A stretch of 63,543 nucleotides of DNA from Cloacibacillus sp. (GTDB lineage Bacteria; Synergistota; Synergistia; Synergistales; Synergistaceae): the NCBI GenBank assembly GCA_036655895.1, contig JAVVPF010000017.1, positions 1 to 63,543 of the forward strand, given 5' to 3'. Shown piece after piece: positions 28,690-38,733 of this stretch (within the stretch, counting starts at the first letter, position 1; every line of letters starts with the position of its first letter). The notes beneath the pieces are model-generated. The model was not told the DNA's origin, searched no databases, and was given only the letters and a program-made list of their open reading frames with translations. The position numbers were made by a program, and so were the translations under genes.

Positions 28690-29313
28690 ATGCCTGTAAT
28701 TAAAGAGGTAAATTTTAAAGGCGAAGTTATCGGAGAGATGACTCTTTCCGATGCGGTCTTCGGAGCCCCGGTCCATGTGCCGGCCATGCACCAAGTTGTG
28801 GTCGCGCATCTGGCTAACTGCCGTGTTGGAACTCACAACACGAAAGACCGCGGAGATGTCCGCGGCGGCGGTAAAAAGCCCTGGAGACAGAAGCATACAG
28901 GTCGTGCCCGCGCCGGCAGCTCACGCTCGCCGATTTGGGTAGGCGGCGGAGTGGCCCACGGTCCTCACCCGCGCGATTACCACCAGAAGGTCAATAAAAA
29001 GGTTCGCCGCATCGCGCTTCGCAGCGCGCTGACGCTCAAGGCTCAGGCGGACAACATGCTGATCATCGAAAGCTTCGGAATCGAAGCCCCGAAGACAAAG
29101 ACGATGCTTGAATTCCTCTCTGCAGTGCAGAGCGGCAAAAAGCCCCTTCTTGTCCTTCACGAGACGAACATGCCTGTCGTAAAGTCAGCCGCGAACATTC
29201 CCGGCGTCTATGTGCAGCATGTCGACAGCGTAAACGTTTACGACCTTCTTAATCACGATCAGTTGATTGCAACTCCGGAAGCAATTAAGAAGCTCGAGGA
29301 GGTATTTGCATAA
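28690..29313 (+). CDS. rplD: 50S ribosomal protein L4
   Basis: Exit-tunnel protein, 207 residues. RGGGKKPWRQKHTGRARAGS is the tunnel loop where macrolide-resistance changes arise; it looks like the normal form. RIALRSALTLKA and the C-terminal domain are present. In E. coli L4 represses the S10 operon, but no matching leader is recognisable here. Its stop overlaps the rplW ATG by one base. Confidence 0.97.
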   Translation: MPVIKEVNFKGEVIGEMTLSDAVFGAPVHVPAMHQVVVAHLANCRVGTHNTKDRGDVRGGGKKPWRQKHTGRARAGSSRSPIWVGGGVAHGPHPRDYHQKVNKKVRRIALRSALTLKAQADNMLIIESFGIEAPKTKTMLEFLSAVQSGKKPLLVLHETNMPVVKSAANIPGVYVQHVDSVNVYDLLNHDQLIATPEAIKKLEEVFA

Positions 29314-29609
29314 TGAACGCGATCGCATATGATATAATAGTCCGGCCCGTCATAACGGAGAAGACAAGCCGTCAGATGGAAATGGGACAGTATACCTTTG
29401 AAGTGCTCCCGAAGGCCAATAAGATCGAGATCCGCAAGGCCGTCGAAGAAGTATTCAAAGTCAAGGTTGTCAAGGTAAATACGATCCAGGTCCGTTCAAA
29501 ACCGAAACGGATGGGCGCCTTTTTGGGTCGTTCTCGCTCTTGGAAGAAAGCAGTCGTAACGCTCGCAGCGGGCGAAAAGATAGCATTCTTCGAAGGCGCG
29601 GGCGCCTAG
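29313..29609 (+). CDS. rplW: 50S ribosomal protein L23
   Basis: Protein at the tunnel exit that docks trigger factor and SRP, 98 residues. IIVRPVITEKTSRQME at the start and the loop KPKRMGAFLGRSRSWKKAVV are typical. Coupled to rplD through a TAATG overlap. Confidence 0.97.
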   Translation: MNAIAYDIIVRPVITEKTSRQMEMGQYTFEVLPKANKIEIRKAVEEVFKVKVVKVNTIQVRSKPKRMGAFLGRSRSWKKAVVTLAAGEKIAFFEGAGA

Positions 29610-29630
29610 GCAGAAAGGGGAAACATCTAA

Positions 29631-30455
29631 ATGGGAATTAAGAAATTTCGTCCCACTACGCCCAGCCGCCGTCAGATGGCGACGCCCGATTTCTCTGAGA
29701 TCACAAAGGCGAAGCCGGAACGCAGCCTGGTAGCATCGCTGTCGCAGTCAGCGGGACGCAACAACAACGGGCGCGTCACAATGCGCCACCGCGGCGGTCG
29801 CGGAAGGATCAAATACCGCATAGTCGATTTCAAGCGTGACAAGTTCGGAGTGCCCGGCAAGGTCGCGGCGATCGAATACGATCCCAACCGTTCAGCACGC
29901 ATCGCGCTCATTTCCTACAAAGACGGTGAGAAGAGATATATCCTTGCTCCCATCGGCCTTAACGTAGGTGATTCAATAGTAGCCGGAGAAGGTTCGGACA
30001 TCCGCCCCGGAAACGCCCTTAAACTTAAGGACATTCCCGTCGGTACGGTCATCCACAACGTGGAGCTCGAACCCGGACGCGGCGGAGTATTGGTCCGTTC
30101 AGCAGGCGTTTCAGCTCAGCTCATGGCCAAAGAGGGCAAATATGCCTTCGTGCGTATGCCTTCAGGCGAACTTCGTCTCATCCTGCTTGAGTGCATGGCG
30201 ACGGTAGGCCAGGTAGGCAACGAAGAGCATGAAAACGTCGTCTTCGGTAAAGCGGGCAGAACTCGCTGGCTCGGGATTCGTCCGCATATTCGCGGTATGA
30301 TTCAGAACCCTGTCGACCATCCTATGGGCGGAGGCGAAGGCAAGAGCAAGTCGCACAAGCATCCTGTCTCACCGTGGGGTACTCCGGCAAAGGGTTACCG
30401 TACCCGCAAGCGTAAGCCGTCGGATAAGTTCATCGTCCGCCGCCGCAAGAAGTAG
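29631..30455 (+). CDS. rplB: 50S ribosomal protein L2
   Basis: Largest primary-binding 50S protein, needed for subunit joining, 274 residues. [32 protein letters not shown] and the conserved C-terminal [20 protein letters not shown] around the histidine near the peptidyl-transferase centre are all present. GGGGAAA lies upstream of the ATG. Confidence 0.98.
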   Translation: MGIKKFRPTTPSRRQMATPDFSEITKAKPERSLVASLSQSAGRNNNGRVTMRHRGGRGRIKYRIVDFKRDKFGVPGKVAAIEYDPNRSARIALISYKDGEKRYILAPIGLNVGDSIVAGEGSDIRPGNALKLKDIPVGTVIHNVELEPGRGGVLVRSAGVSAQLMAKEGKYAFVRMPSGELRLILLECMATVGQVGNEEHENVVFGKAGRTRWLGIRPHIRGMIQNPVDHPMGGGEGKSKSHKHPVSPWGTPAKGYRTRKRKPSDKFIVRRRKK

Positions 30456-30480
30456 CCCGGATCTGTAGGAGGTAAATCAG

Positions 30481-30765
30481 ATGGCTCGTTCACTAAAAAA
30501 AGGACCCTACGTAGACGCGAAGCTTCTTCGCAGGGTAGAGAACATGAACGACTCAGGCAAGAAGATCGTTATAAAGAGCTGGGCCCGCGCCTGCTCGATC
30601 ACGCCTGAAATGGTCGGACACACAATAGCTGTGCACAACGGCCGCATTCATGTTCCTGTTTACATCAGCGACAATATGATAGGACATAAGCTCGGTGAGT
30701 TTGCGCCTACCCGTAAGTTCGGCGGACACGCCGGACAGGAACGCTCCACAAAGGTAAAGAAGTAG
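30481..30765 (+). CDS. rpsS: 30S ribosomal protein S19
   Basis: 30S head protein contacting S13 and tRNA, 94 residues. [16 protein letters not shown], the [22 protein letters not shown] block and RKFGGHAG are typical. TAGGAGGT precedes the ATG. Confidence 0.98.
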   Translation: MARSLKKGPYVDAKLLRRVENMNDSGKKIVIKSWARACSITPEMVGHTIAVHNGRIHVPVYISDNMIGHKLGEFAPTRKFGGHAGQERSTKVKK

Positions 30766-30778
30766 GAGGCCGCGAGGG

Positions 30779-31111
30779 ATGGAAGTAAAAGCATCGGCAA
30801 AGCAGATCCGTATTTCTGCAAACAAAGTCCGCAGAGTCCTTGCGCTCGTCAGAGGTAAAAGCGCCTCTGAAGCGCTCTTGATTCTTAAATATACTCCGAA
30901 TAAGCCGGCAAAATATGCTGAGAAGGTCCTGCAGAGCGCGGTAGCGAATGCAGAGCACAATCACGGCCTTGACATGGATAAGCTCATCGTCAAGACAGCC
31001 ACGGCTGATCAGGGAGCGTACATGAAGCGTTTCCGCCCCGTATCAATGGGCCGCGCTCATGCGTTCAGACATCACACGTGCCATATAACTATGGTCGTGT
31101 GTGAAAAGTAA
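30779..31111 (+). CDS. rplV: 50S ribosomal protein L22
   Basis: Exit-tunnel protein opposite L4, 110 residues. [20 protein letters not shown] at the start and the tunnel loop [21 protein letters not shown] are intact, so no macrolide-resistance deletion is visible. Thirteen bases after rpsS. Confidence 0.97.
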   Translation: MEVKASAKQIRISANKVRRVLALVRGKSASEALLILKYTPNKPAKYAEKVLQSAVANAEHNHGLDMDKLIVKTATADQGAYMKRFRPVSMGRAHAFRHHTCHITMVVCEK

Positions 31112-31125
31112 GGAGGGGTGACACG

Positions 31126-31800
31126 GTGGGTCAGAAAGTTCACCCGGTAGGTTATAGACTTGGCGTTATCTACGATTGGGAATCCCGCTGGTACGCTGAC
31201 GGAAAGAAATATGCGAAGTATCTGCACAAAGACCTCGAGCTCAGAAACTGGATCAAAAAGCGTTGGGCTCAGGCGGGCGTAAGCCGTGTAGAGATAGAGC
31301 GTATTGGCGATGTCATGCGTTTCACAGTTTGGACCGCCCGGCCTGGTGTTGTAATTGGCAAGCAGGGAGCAGAGATACAGGCAGTTCGTGAAGAACTTCA
31401 GGCGATGACCGGCAACCGGGTAATGATAAATATCCAGGAAATGAAGAACCCGGACGTTGAGGCGCAGGTAGTTGCCGAAGGCGTTGCATCTTCACTGGAG
31501 CGCAGAATCAGCTTCCGTCGCGCAATGAAGCAGTCAATCTTCCGCGCGATGAAATCAGGAGCGAAGGGCATCAAGATCCAGTGCGCAGGCCGCTTAGGCG
31601 GTGCTGAAATCGCGCGCACGGAGTGGTACCTTGAAGGCCAGCTCCCCCTGTCAACACTGAGAGCCGACATCGACTACGGCTTCGCAGAGGCTCATACCAT
31701 CTACGGAGTTATCGGCATCAAGGTGTGGATATACAAAGGCGAGGTAATGGAGCGCAAACCGATCTTCGACACCGAGCCCGCAGCAAAGGAGAGGGGGTAA
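31126..31800 (+). CDS. rpsC: 30S ribosomal protein S3
   Basis: mRNA entry-channel protein with helicase activity, 224 residues. It starts at GTG 31126. [12 protein letters not shown] at the N-terminus, a KH domain with [14 protein letters not shown], and the C-terminal [29 protein letters not shown] lies upstream. Confidence 0.97.
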   Translation: MGQKVHPVGYRLGVIYDWESRWYADGKKYAKYLHKDLELRNWIKKRWAQAGVSRVEIERIGDVMRFTVWTARPGVVIGKQGAEIQAVREELQAMTGNRVMINIQEMKNPDVEAQVVAEGVASSLERRISFRRAMKQSIFRAMKSGAKGIKIQCAGRLGGAEIARTEWYLEGQLPLSTLRADIDYGFAEAHTIYGVIGIKVWIYKGEVMERKPIFDTEPAAKERG

Positions 31801-31806
31801 CATCTG

Positions 31807-32226
31807 ATGCTTGCACCGAAAAGAGTAAAATACCGCAAGCCTCACCTTACAGCTCTCCGCGGTTACAGCAAAGGCGCCGTTAAGGTAGATTTCGGCGAGT
31901 TCGGCCTTCAGGCCTGCGAAAACGGATGGATCTCAGCGCGTCAGATCGAGGCAGTCCGTGTAGCGATAAGCCGTAAGATGAAAAAAGGCGGAAAAATCTG
32001 GATAAGAATTTTCCCTGACCGTCCGGTCACGGAGAAGCCGCTTGAAACACGTATGGGTAAAGGAAAAGGAAACGTGGAATACTGGACAGCAGCGGTAAAG
32101 CGCGGCCGCGTCATGTTTGAAATAGCAGGCGTACCCCGTGATGTTGCTGAACAGGCATTCCGTACTGCATCGTTCAAACTGCCCATCAAGGTAAAAATGT
32201 TAACCCGAGAGGGAGCAGGTGAATAG
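31807..32226 (+). CDS. rplP: 50S ribosomal protein L16
   Basis: A-site protein of the 50S subunit, 139 residues. [13 protein letters not shown] at the start; [22 protein letters not shown] is the loop reaching the A-site tRNA and includes the arginine hydroxylated in some bacteria. Six bases after rpsC. Confidence 0.97.
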   Translation: MLAPKRVKYRKPHLTALRGYSKGAVKVDFGEFGLQACENGWISARQIEAVRVAISRKMKKGGKIWIRIFPDRPVTEKPLETRMGKGKGNVEYWTAAVKRGRVMFEIAGVPRDVAEQAFRTASFKLPIKVKMLTREGAGE

Positions 32227-32228
32227 TG

Positions 32229-32444
32229 ATGGATCCCAAGGAACTTCGAGATCTCAGCGTATCTGAGCTAAAAGATAAGCACAAGCAGTTTAAGGAAGAG
32301 CTGTTCAACCTCCGTTTCCAGAATGCGATCGGACAGCTTAAAAATTCAGGAAGAATCAAAGACGTCAAAAAGACAATCGCCCGCATCCTTACGGTCATCA
32401 CCGAAAAAGAGATGGGCATTGATAACTCAGGAGCAAGGAGGTAA
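32229..32444 (+). CDS. rpmC: 50S ribosomal protein L29
   Basis: Small helical tunnel-exit protein, 71 residues. DPKELRDLSVSELKDKHKQF and LFNLRFQNAIGQLKNSGRIK are the family blocks. A GTG directly before the ATG is an alternative start; the gene follows the rplP stop with two bases between. Confidence 0.95.
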   Translation: MDPKELRDLSVSELKDKHKQFKEELFNLRFQNAIGQLKNSGRIKDVKKTIARILTVITEKEMGIDNSGARR

Positions 32445-32450
32445 CCGGCG

Positions 32451-32741
32451 ATGGAAGAGCGCAAAGCACATCGTAAAGTCCGTACCGGAATAGTGGTCAG
32501 CGACAAGATGGAAAAGACCATCGTCGTTCGCCTGGACCGTATGGCAAAGCATGGCCTCTACGGCAAGCCTGTTCTTCGTTCAAAGAAGTTCATGGCTCAC
32601 GACGAGAGCAACAACTGCCGTATCGGGGACAAAGTAATGATAGGTGAGACCCGCCCCCTGAGCGCCAACAAGTGCTGGGAAGTCCTCGAGATAATCGAGA
32701 GAGCCCCGATACTCGGCGCAACGGAAGAGGAGGACCAGTAG
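32451..32741 (+). CDS. rpsQ: 30S ribosomal protein S17
   Basis: OB-fold 16S rRNA-binding protein, 96 residues. [19 protein letters not shown] and the later [21 protein letters not shown] are typical. AAGGAGG precedes the ATG by eight bases, inside the end of rpmC. Confidence 0.97.
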   Translation: MEERKAHRKVRTGIVVSDKMEKTIVVRLDRMAKHGLYGKPVLRSKKFMAHDESNNCRIGDKVMIGETRPLSANKCWEVLEIIERAPILGATEEEDQ

Positions 32742-32742
32742 T

Positions 32743-33111
32743 ATGATACAGCTGCGTACAGTACTTAACGTAGCCGACAACTCCGGCGCGAAAAAGATCC
32801 TCTGCGTACAGGTCAGAGGCGGCAGCTTCCGTAAGGTCGGCACCATCGGCGACGTAATCGTAGGCGCCGTGCGTGAAGCGGCCCCTAACGGAAACATCAA
32901 GAAGGGCGACGTCGTAAAGGCCGTCATCGTAAGGACGAAAAAGGAGATCCGCCGCAAGGATGGCTCCTATGTCCGCTTCGACGACAATGCGGCCGTAGTC
33001 ATTGACGCCAACGGCGACCCCAAGGGAACACGTATTTTTGGCCCTGTGGCCAGGGAACTGAGAGAAAAGAAATATATGCGAATCGTCTCTCTGGCGCCCG
33101 AAGTTGTATAG
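32743..33111 (+). CDS. rplN: 50S ribosomal protein L14
   Basis: Subunit-interface protein and binding site of RsfS, 122 residues. [32 protein letters not shown] and [13 protein letters not shown] are the family signatures. One base lies between it and rpsQ. Confidence 0.98.
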   Translation: MIQLRTVLNVADNSGAKKILCVQVRGGSFRKVGTIGDVIVGAVREAAPNGNIKKGDVVKAVIVRTKKEIRRKDGSYVRFDDNAAVVIDANGDPKGTRIFGPVARELREKKYMRIVSLAPEVV

Positions 33112-33123
33112 GGGGAAAACGCC

Positions 33124-33450
33124 ATGTCTAAAATGAGAATCAAAAAGGGAGACCGCGTACGCGTCATCTCCGGAAAAGACGCCGGTAAAGAGGGAAAGAT
33201 CTTAAGCCGCGACGTTCAGAAGGACAGAGTAGTAGTTGAGAAGGTAAACTTTGTCACAAAGAGCGTCAAGCCGACACAGAAGGATCCCCGCGGCGGCCTC
33301 GTCAAGAAGGAAGCAGCTATCGCCGCTTCAAAGGTAATGCTTGTCTGCCCGAAGTGCGGCAAAGCGACCCGCGTTTCACGCGCCTTCCTTGACGACGGCA
33401 AGAAAGTCCGTATCTGCAAACAGTGCGGCGAAATCATTGATAAGGCATAA
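33124..33450 (+). CDS. rplX: 50S ribosomal protein L24 with zinc-ribbon tail
   Basis: Assembly initiator, 108 residues. A KOW motif (KKGDRVRVISGKDAGKEGKI) opens the protein. The C-terminus has CPKCGKATRVSRAFL and CKQCGEIIDKA, a Cys4 set able to bind zinc. Thirteen bases after rplN. Confidence 0.97.
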   Translation: MSKMRIKKGDRVRVISGKDAGKEGKILSRDVQKDRVVVEKVNFVTKSVKPTQKDPRGGLVKKEAAIAASKVMLVCPKCGKATRVSRAFLDDGKKVRICKQCGEIIDKA

Positions 33451-33465
33451 GGAGGAGGGACTGAT

Positions 33466-34008
33466 ATGACTCCGCGTCTTTTAACGAAATACACAGAAGA
33501 AGTCCTTCCCCGTTTGAACGATCAGTTCAAATATAAGAACGTCATGGAAATGCCCCGTCTCGTCAAAGTTGTCATCAACATTGGCGTAAACGAAGCAAAG
33601 CTTGACCAGAAATATATGGACGCCTCCATCAACGAGCTGACCATAATTTCAGGACAGAAGCCCATGATGAAGCGCGCAAAGAAATCCATAGCCGGATTTA
33701 AGGTTCGCGAAGGAATGCCGGTTGCATGTGCGGTAACCCTGAGAAGCGACAGAATGTGGGAATTTGTGGATCGCCTTTTCAGCGTAGCGCTTCCCCGTAT
33801 CAAGGACTTCCAGGGGATCTCGCCCAGAGGATTTGACGGCCGCGGTAACTTCAACCTCGGTCTGAGAGAGCAGCTCCTCTTCCCTGAGATCGACTACGAT
33901 AAGGTCATCCGTCAGCGCGGCATGAACATCACATTTGTTACTACCGCGAAGACCGATGAGGAAGCCCAGGCCCTTTTAAAAGAGCTGGGCATGCCCTTCG
34001 CCCGTTAG
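33466..34008 (+). CDS. rplE: 50S ribosomal protein L5
   Basis: 5S rRNA-binding protein, 180 residues. [17 protein letters not shown], the [19 protein letters not shown] block and [17 protein letters not shown] are clear. AAGGAGG precedes the ATG. Confidence 0.98.
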   Translation: MTPRLLTKYTEEVLPRLNDQFKYKNVMEMPRLVKVVINIGVNEAKLDQKYMDASINELTIISGQKPMMKRAKKSIAGFKVREGMPVACAVTLRSDRMWEFVDRLFSVALPRIKDFQGISPRGFDGRGNFNLGLREQLLFPEIDYDKVIRQRGMNITFVTTAKTDEEAQALLKELGMPFAR

Positions 34009-34021
34009 GAAGGAGACGCTA

Positions 34022-34207
34022 ATGGCCCGTAAAAGTATGGTGAACAAGGCGGCAACAGAGCCTAAGTTCAAAGTGAGAAAGTACAATCGTTGCCCTCTCT
34101 GTGGGCGTCCCCACGGATATATGCGCAAATTTGATATGTGCCGCTGCTGCTTCCGCAAGCTTGCGCGCGAGGGAAAAATCCCTGGCGTAGTCAAGGCTAG
34201 CTGGTAA
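34022..34207 (+). CDS. rpsZ: 30S ribosomal protein S14, zinc-binding type Z
   Basis: Short (61-residue) S14 form with the zinc motif CPLC...CRCC in [19 protein letters not shown] and [12 protein letters not shown]. The longer zinc-free paralogue is not in the window. Thirteen bases after rplE. Confidence 0.97.
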   Translation: MARKSMVNKAATEPKFKVRKYNRCPLCGRPHGYMRKFDMCRCCFRKLAREGKIPGVVKASW

Positions 34208-34224
34208 GAAGGGAGGATCCTTTT

Positions 34225-34629
34225 ATGCATATTACAGATCCTGTCGCGGATATGCTCACACGCATCAGAAATGCGAACGTGGTCTATCATGAGATGGTAG
34301 ATATGCCTCTTTCCAAGCTGCGCCTCGAACTTGCGCGCATCTTGAAAGAGGAAGGTTATATCCGCAACTACAAGACAATTACAGACGCGAAACAGCCCAT
34401 GCCGATCCTTAGGCTGACCATGAACTATGGTCCGCAGAAGGAAAGAGTCATCCAGGGCCTTCGCAGGATAAGCAAGCCGGGGCGTCGTATCTACGTCGCC
34501 AAAGATGAACTCCCGAAGGTCATGGGAGGACTTGGCATTGCGATAATCTCCACATCAGCAGGACTTATGACTGACGCCGCAGCCCGTAAAAGCGGACTTG
34601 GCGGAGAAGTCGTCTGCTATGTGTGGTAA
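34225..34629 (+). CDS. rpsH: 30S ribosomal protein S8
   Basis: Primary 16S rRNA-binding protein of the platform, 134 residues. [16 protein letters not shown] at the start and [20 protein letters not shown] at the end are typical. In E. coli S8 represses the spc operon; no matching target site could be identified by eye. Confidence 0.98.
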   Translation: MHITDPVADMLTRIRNANVVYHEMVDMPLSKLRLELARILKEEGYIRNYKTITDAKQPMPILRLTMNYGPQKERVIQGLRRISKPGRRIYVAKDELPKVMGGLGIAIISTSAGLMTDAAARKSGLGGEVVCYVW

Positions 34630-34644
34630 TGGAGGCGCTTACAA

Positions 34645-35187
34645 ATGTCTAGAATAGGACGTAAAGTTATAGCGCTTCCGAAGGGCGTCGAAGTTAAGAT
34701 AGACGGCCAGCATGTGACGGTCAACGGGCCCAAGGGCTCGCTTGAGATGGATGTGATGCCCAAGATCGCAGTCGTGATCGAAGATGGACTCCTCCAGGTC
34801 ACACGCGAAAATGACGACAAGCAGGTCCGCGCAGCTCACGGAATGACCCGCGCACTTATCAACAACATGGTGAACGGCGTATCCGAGGGTTTCCAGAAGA
34901 CGCTTGAGATCATAGGCGTAGGCTATCGCGCTCAGATGCAGGGCAAGAACCTCGTTCTCAGCCTTGGCTTCTCACACCCGGTCGAGGTCGTGCCTCCGGC
35001 AGGAATCGAATTCGCGTGTGACAGCCCCATCAAAATTGCAGTTCGCGGCATTGACAGACAGCTCGTCGGCCAGGTCGCGGCAAACGTTCGCGGGTATCGC
35101 CCGCCTGAACCCTATAAGGGCAAGGGCATCAGATACACCGGCGAATATGTTATCCGCAAGGCCGGTAAGGCCGGCGCCAAGAAGTAA
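34645..35187 (+). CDS. rplF: 50S ribosomal protein L6
   Basis: GTPase-centre protein, 180 residues. SRIGRKVIALPKGVEVKI and the C-terminal RPPEPYKGKGIRYTGEYV are family signatures. Ribosome site GGAGG upstream. Confidence 0.98.
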   Translation: MSRIGRKVIALPKGVEVKIDGQHVTVNGPKGSLEMDVMPKIAVVIEDGLLQVTRENDDKQVRAAHGMTRALINNMVNGVSEGFQKTLEIIGVGYRAQMQGKNLVLSLGFSHPVEVVPPAGIEFACDSPIKIAVRGIDRQLVGQVAANVRGYRPPEPYKGKGIRYTGEYVIRKAGKAGAKK

Positions 35188-35203
35188 GGCGAGGTGAAGG
35201 ACG

Positions 35204-35569
35204 TTGATTAATAATCGCAGTCGTAATGAAATGCGGGAGCTTCGCCATCGTCGCCTCAGGAAACAGCTTTCAGGCACCGGTGCGCGTCCCCGTCTTGCAG
35301 TCTTCGGCAGCCTGAAGCACATCGTAGCTCAGGTGATAGATGACGAGAAGGCCTGTACATTGGTATCGGCCTCTACAACACAGGACAAGTTTGAAGAAGT
35401 TAAGGGCACTGGCAACATTGAAGCTGCAAAGGCTGTAGGCAAGCTCATTGCAGAGCGCGCCCTTGCGCACGGAATCACGGAAGTAGTCTTCGACAGAGGC
35501 GGCCATGTTTATCACGGCAGAGTCAAAGCCCTGGCAGACGCAGCCCGTGAAGCCGGACTGAAGTTCTAA
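35204..35569 (+). CDS. rplR: 50S ribosomal protein L18
   Basis: 5S rRNA-binding protein, 121 residues, beginning at a TTG (35204) after [32 protein letters not shown] and [20 protein letters not shown] are typical. Confidence 0.96.
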   Translation: MINNRSRNEMRELRHRRLRKQLSGTGARPRLAVFGSLKHIVAQVIDDEKACTLVSASTTQDKFEEVKGTGNIEAAKAVGKLIAERALAHGITEVVFDRGGHVYHGRVKALADAAREAGLKF

Positions 35570-35585
35570 GAGGAGGCGCAATAAA

Positions 35586-36107
35586 GTGGCGAAAGAGACA
35601 CAGAATCAGAAAACCTACAGCAGCAGAGGCCTTGAGCTTTCTGAACGCATAGTTTCCATCAACCGCGTCAGCAAAGTCGTAAAAGGCGGTAAGCGCTTCC
35701 GCTTCAGCGTACTGGTCATCGTCGGCGACGGCGTGAGCCAGGTCGGTCTCGGAATGGGCAAAGCGAAAGAAATTTCGGTTGCCATGAAGAAGGGCATCGA
35801 GCACGCGAAGAAGAACCTTATCGACCTCAAGAAGACGGGACATACGCTTCCGCATCCCATCATCGGCAAGTTCGGAGCGGCAGAAGTGCTCCTCCGTCCC
35901 GCCGCCCCTGGAACCGGTGTTCTCGCCGGCTCCTCCGTGCGCCCGATCATGGAACTCGGCGGAGTGAAGGACATCATCGCGAAGGTAACAGGAAGAACTT
36001 CCAACCCCATCAACATTGCGTACGCAACGATGGACGCTGTGAAGCGCCTCCGCACCCCCGATGAGATCTACCGTCTGCGCGGCAAAGACCGCAGCAAAGA
36101 AGCCTAG
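35586..36107 (+). CDS. rpsE: 30S ribosomal protein S5
   Basis: Accuracy protein of the 30S subunit, 173 residues, beginning at GTG 35586 with AGAGGAGG upstream. The double-stranded-RNA-binding-like N-domain has ERIVSINRVSKVVKGGKRF, the spectinomycin-site loop looks normal, and GTGVLAGSSVRPIMELGGV is in the C-domain. Confidence 0.97.
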   Translation: MAKETQNQKTYSSRGLELSERIVSINRVSKVVKGGKRFRFSVLVIVGDGVSQVGLGMGKAKEISVAMKKGIEHAKKNLIDLKKTGHTLPHPIIGKFGAAEVLLRPAAPGTGVLAGSSVRPIMELGGVKDIIAKVTGRTSNPINIAYATMDAVKRLRTPDEIYRLRGKDRSKEA

Positions 36108-36121
36108 GAAGGAGACAGACT

Positions 36122-36304
36122 ATGGCGAAACTTCGTATAACATGGAAGAAGAGCACAATAGGACGTCCTCCGCAGCAGGAGAGAGTCATAAAGGCTCTTG
36201 GCCTTCACAGGCTCAACGAAACAGTTTATCACCAGGACACTCCGCAGGTACGCGGCATGATCAACAAGATCGGCCACCTGCTGGAATGGTCTGTTGAGGA
36301 ATAA
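36122..36304 (+). CDS. rpmD: 50S ribosomal protein L30
   Basis: Small 50S protein, 60 residues. LRITWKKSTIGRPPQQERV and LGLHRLNETVYH match the bacterial family. Between rpsE and rplO, spacing 14 and 12 bases. Confidence 0.96.
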   Translation: MAKLRITWKKSTIGRPPQQERVIKALGLHRLNETVYHQDTPQVRGMINKIGHLLEWSVEE

Positions 36305-36316
36305 GGAGGTACTGCC

Positions 36317-36763
36317 ATGAAACTTCATGAACTGTCCCCCGTACCGGGATCACGCAAGACAAAAAAACGCCTCGGGCAGGGGCTTGGCAGCGGCCAGGGA
36401 AAGACTGCAGGCAAAGGGCACAAGGGTCAGAAGGCCCGTAAGAGCCCCGACATCAAAGCCAACTTTGAAGGCGGCCAGATGCCGCTTGCACGCCGCATCC
36501 CGAAACGTGGATTCAGCAACTTCCGTTTTGCCGTCAAATATTCGATAGTGAATATCGCGGACCTGGAAGAGAGATTTGAAGCGGGTACAGAGGTCACAGC
36601 AAAAGAACTCTACGAACTCCGTCTCATCTCCGACGCTGGAAAACCCGTCAAGGTGCTTGGCGTAGGCGAACTCTCAAAGAGCCTCAACGTTAAGGCGAAT
36701 GCCTATAGTTCATCGGCCGCAAAGAAAATCGAAGCGGCCGGCGGCAAGGCAGAGGTAATATAA
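36317..36763 (+). CDS. rplO: 50S ribosomal protein L15
   Basis: Late-assembly 50S protein, 148 residues. MKLHELSPVPGSRKTKKRLG, the glycine-rich GSGQGKTAGKGHKGQKAR and FEGGQMPLARRIPKRGF are typical. secY begins two bases after its stop. Confidence 0.98.
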   Translation: MKLHELSPVPGSRKTKKRLGQGLGSGQGKTAGKGHKGQKARKSPDIKANFEGGQMPLARRIPKRGFSNFRFAVKYSIVNIADLEERFEAGTEVTAKELYELRLISDAGKPVKVLGVGELSKSLNVKANAYSSSAAKKIEAAGGKAEVI

Positions 36764-36764
36764 C

Positions 36765-38060
36765 ATGCTGGATTCCTTCCGGGACTCATTTCGGCTTCCC
36801 GATTTGAAGCGCCGCATACTCTTCACACTTGCAGCGCTCTTCGTATACCGTCTGGGTGCGCACGTACCCACTCCCGGAGTGGATGCAGCAGCCCTCGGAA
36901 AACTTTTTGACCAGGGCTCCCTTCTGGGATTCCTGGATCTTTTCGCGGGCGGCGCGCTCAGCCGGTTCAGCATCTTTGCGCTGGGCGTGACGCCTTACAT
37001 CAACTCAAGCATTGTCATGCAGCTGCTCGCAGTCGTCGTGCCAAGCATTGAGAAGATGCAGAAAGAGGGAGAAGAGGGGCGTAAGAAGATCGTCCAGTGG
37101 ACGCGTTACGGCACGATCGCCTTCGCCTTTATTCAGGCAGTTGGCATGACAGGCTGGCTGAGAGGGCTTGGAATCTATTCCGGCAGTTTCTTTGACATAA
37201 TCCTCGTCTCGCTTACACTGACAACAGGCGCCGTAGCAGTCATGTGGATCGGAGAGATCATGACGGACCACGGCATCGGAAACGGAATATCGCTGCTCAT
37301 CTTCGCGGGTATAGTAGTAAGGATACCCGAGGCGATCGTCCGCACGGCCTCTATGGTGAGGCTTGGCGAGATGAACTTCCTCGTGCTCATCATAGCGATA
37401 GCTATAATGCTGGGCGTAATAGCAGGATGCGTCATGCTCCAGGAGGGACAGCGCAGACTCCCCGTACAATATGCTAAACGCATGGTCGGCAACAAAATGT
37501 ACGGCGGCCAGTCAAGCTTCATCCCGCTTAGAGTGAACACGGCAGGCGTTATACCGATAATCTTCGCCTCCTCGATCCTGCTCTTCCCCTACACCATCGC
37601 CGGTCTTTTCCAGCACAGCGTGGCTAGGATGATACAGCAGGCGATGAGCCCGAGCAGCCCGATATACATGATACTTTATGTGGCGCTCATCATCTTCTTC
37701 TCATATTTCTACACGGCGGTCGTCTTCAAGCCTGAAGACATCTCCAACAATATGAAGAAGAACGGCGGGTTCATACTGGGCATACGCCCGGGCAGACCGA
37801 CGACAGATTATATTGAAAAGGTCATGGGCCGCATCACGCTCGGCGGCGCGGTAGCGCTTGCCGTAATCGCGGTCGTTCCTACCATAATGACTGGGATCAT
37901 GAACATCAATACGTTCTACTTTGGCGGAACTGCTGTTATAATTGTCGTCGGCGTTGCGCTCGACACTGTCCATCAGATAGAGGGGCAGCTCCTTATGCGC
38001 CATTACGAGGGTATCCTCAAACGCCGCGGCGGTAAAAACGGCGGTCTCTTAAGACTGTAG
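36765..38060 (+). CDS. secY: SecY protein translocase channel
   Basis: Central subunit of SecYEG, 431 residues with ten predicted membrane helices. LGAHVPTPGVD, FALGVTPYINSSIVMQLL and IFFSYFYTAVVFKPEDIS with NMKKNGGFILGIRPG, the cytoplasmic loop that meets SecA and the ribosome, are clear. In the usual place after rplO. Confidence 0.98.
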   Translation: MLDSFRDSFRLPDLKRRILFTLAALFVYRLGAHVPTPGVDAAALGKLFDQGSLLGFLDLFAGGALSRFSIFALGVTPYINSSIVMQLLAVVVPSIEKMQKEGEEGRKKIVQWTRYGTIAFAFIQAVGMTGWLRGLGIYSGSFFDIILVSLTLTTGAVAVMWIGEIMTDHGIGNGISLLIFAGIVVRIPEAIVRTASMVRLGEMNFLVLIIAIAIMLGVIAGCVMLQEGQRRLPVQYAKRMVGNKMYGGQSSFIPLRVNTAGVIPIIFASSILLFPYTIAGLFQHSVARMIQQAMSPSSPIYMILYVALIIFFSYFYTAVVFKPEDISNNMKKNGGFILGIRPGRPTTDYIEKVMGRITLGGAVALAVIAVVPTIMTGIMNINTFYFGGTAVIIVVGVALDTVHQIEGQLLMRHYEGILKRRGGKNGGLLRL

Positions 38061-38080
38061 TCCAAAAGAGGCGAAGCACA

Positions 38081-38722
38081 ATGAGGATCATTCTTCTTGG
38101 AGCACCTGGCGCAGGCAAGGGAACGCAGGCCGAAAGCATCAAAGCCAAATACCCTATAGCGCATATATCAACGGGCGACATCCTCCGCGCCAACGTCAAG
38201 GCGGGGACGGAGCTCGGCAAGAGCGCGAAAGAATATATGGATGCAGGCAAACTTGTGCCTGATGATGTTATCATCGGCATGATGGAGACTCGTCTTCAGG
38301 AGCCCGACTGCAAAGAGGGCTTCATGCTCGACGGTTTCCCGCGCACCATAGGTCAGGCGGAAGCGCTTGACGGTATGCTCAAAAAGTTAGGCATCGCGCT
38401 CGACGCGGTAGTGAGCCTCAACATCGGCGACGATACCGTCGTCACGAGGCTCACGGCCAGAAGAGTCTGCAAAAAGTGCGGCGAAATATACAACACCGTG
38501 CTGAAGCCTGAAAAAACGGCTGGCCTCTGCGACAAATGCGGCGGAGAGGTAGTCCAGAGGGACGACGACAAAGAAAGCGTCATACGCAATCGTCTTGCCG
38601 TCTTCCATCAGCAGACGCAGCCCCTTATTGAGTATTACGAGAAACAGGGCCTTTTGATCCCCGTAGACGCGTCTGGCAAAAAAGACGCGGTGCTCAATAT
38701 CCTTGAGCGGACGAAAGGTTAA
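38081..38722 (+). CDS. adk: Adenylate kinase with zinc-type lid
   Basis: Interconverts AMP, ADP and ATP, 213 residues. P-loop GAPGAGKGTQ at the start, GFPRTIGQAEALD in the core. The lid is the long form with four cysteines (CKKCGEIYNT and CDKCGGEV), so it likely binds structural zinc. Located between secY and map as in many bacteria. Confidence 0.98.
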   Translation: MRIILLGAPGAGKGTQAESIKAKYPIAHISTGDILRANVKAGTELGKSAKEYMDAGKLVPDDVIIGMMETRLQEPDCKEGFMLDGFPRTIGQAEALDGMLKKLGIALDAVVSLNIGDDTVVTRLTARRVCKKCGEIYNTVLKPEKTAGLCDKCGGEVVQRDDDKESVIRNRLAVFHQQTQPLIEYYEKQGLLIPVDASGKKDAVLNILERTKG

Positions 38723-38733
38723 GGCGCTTTTTA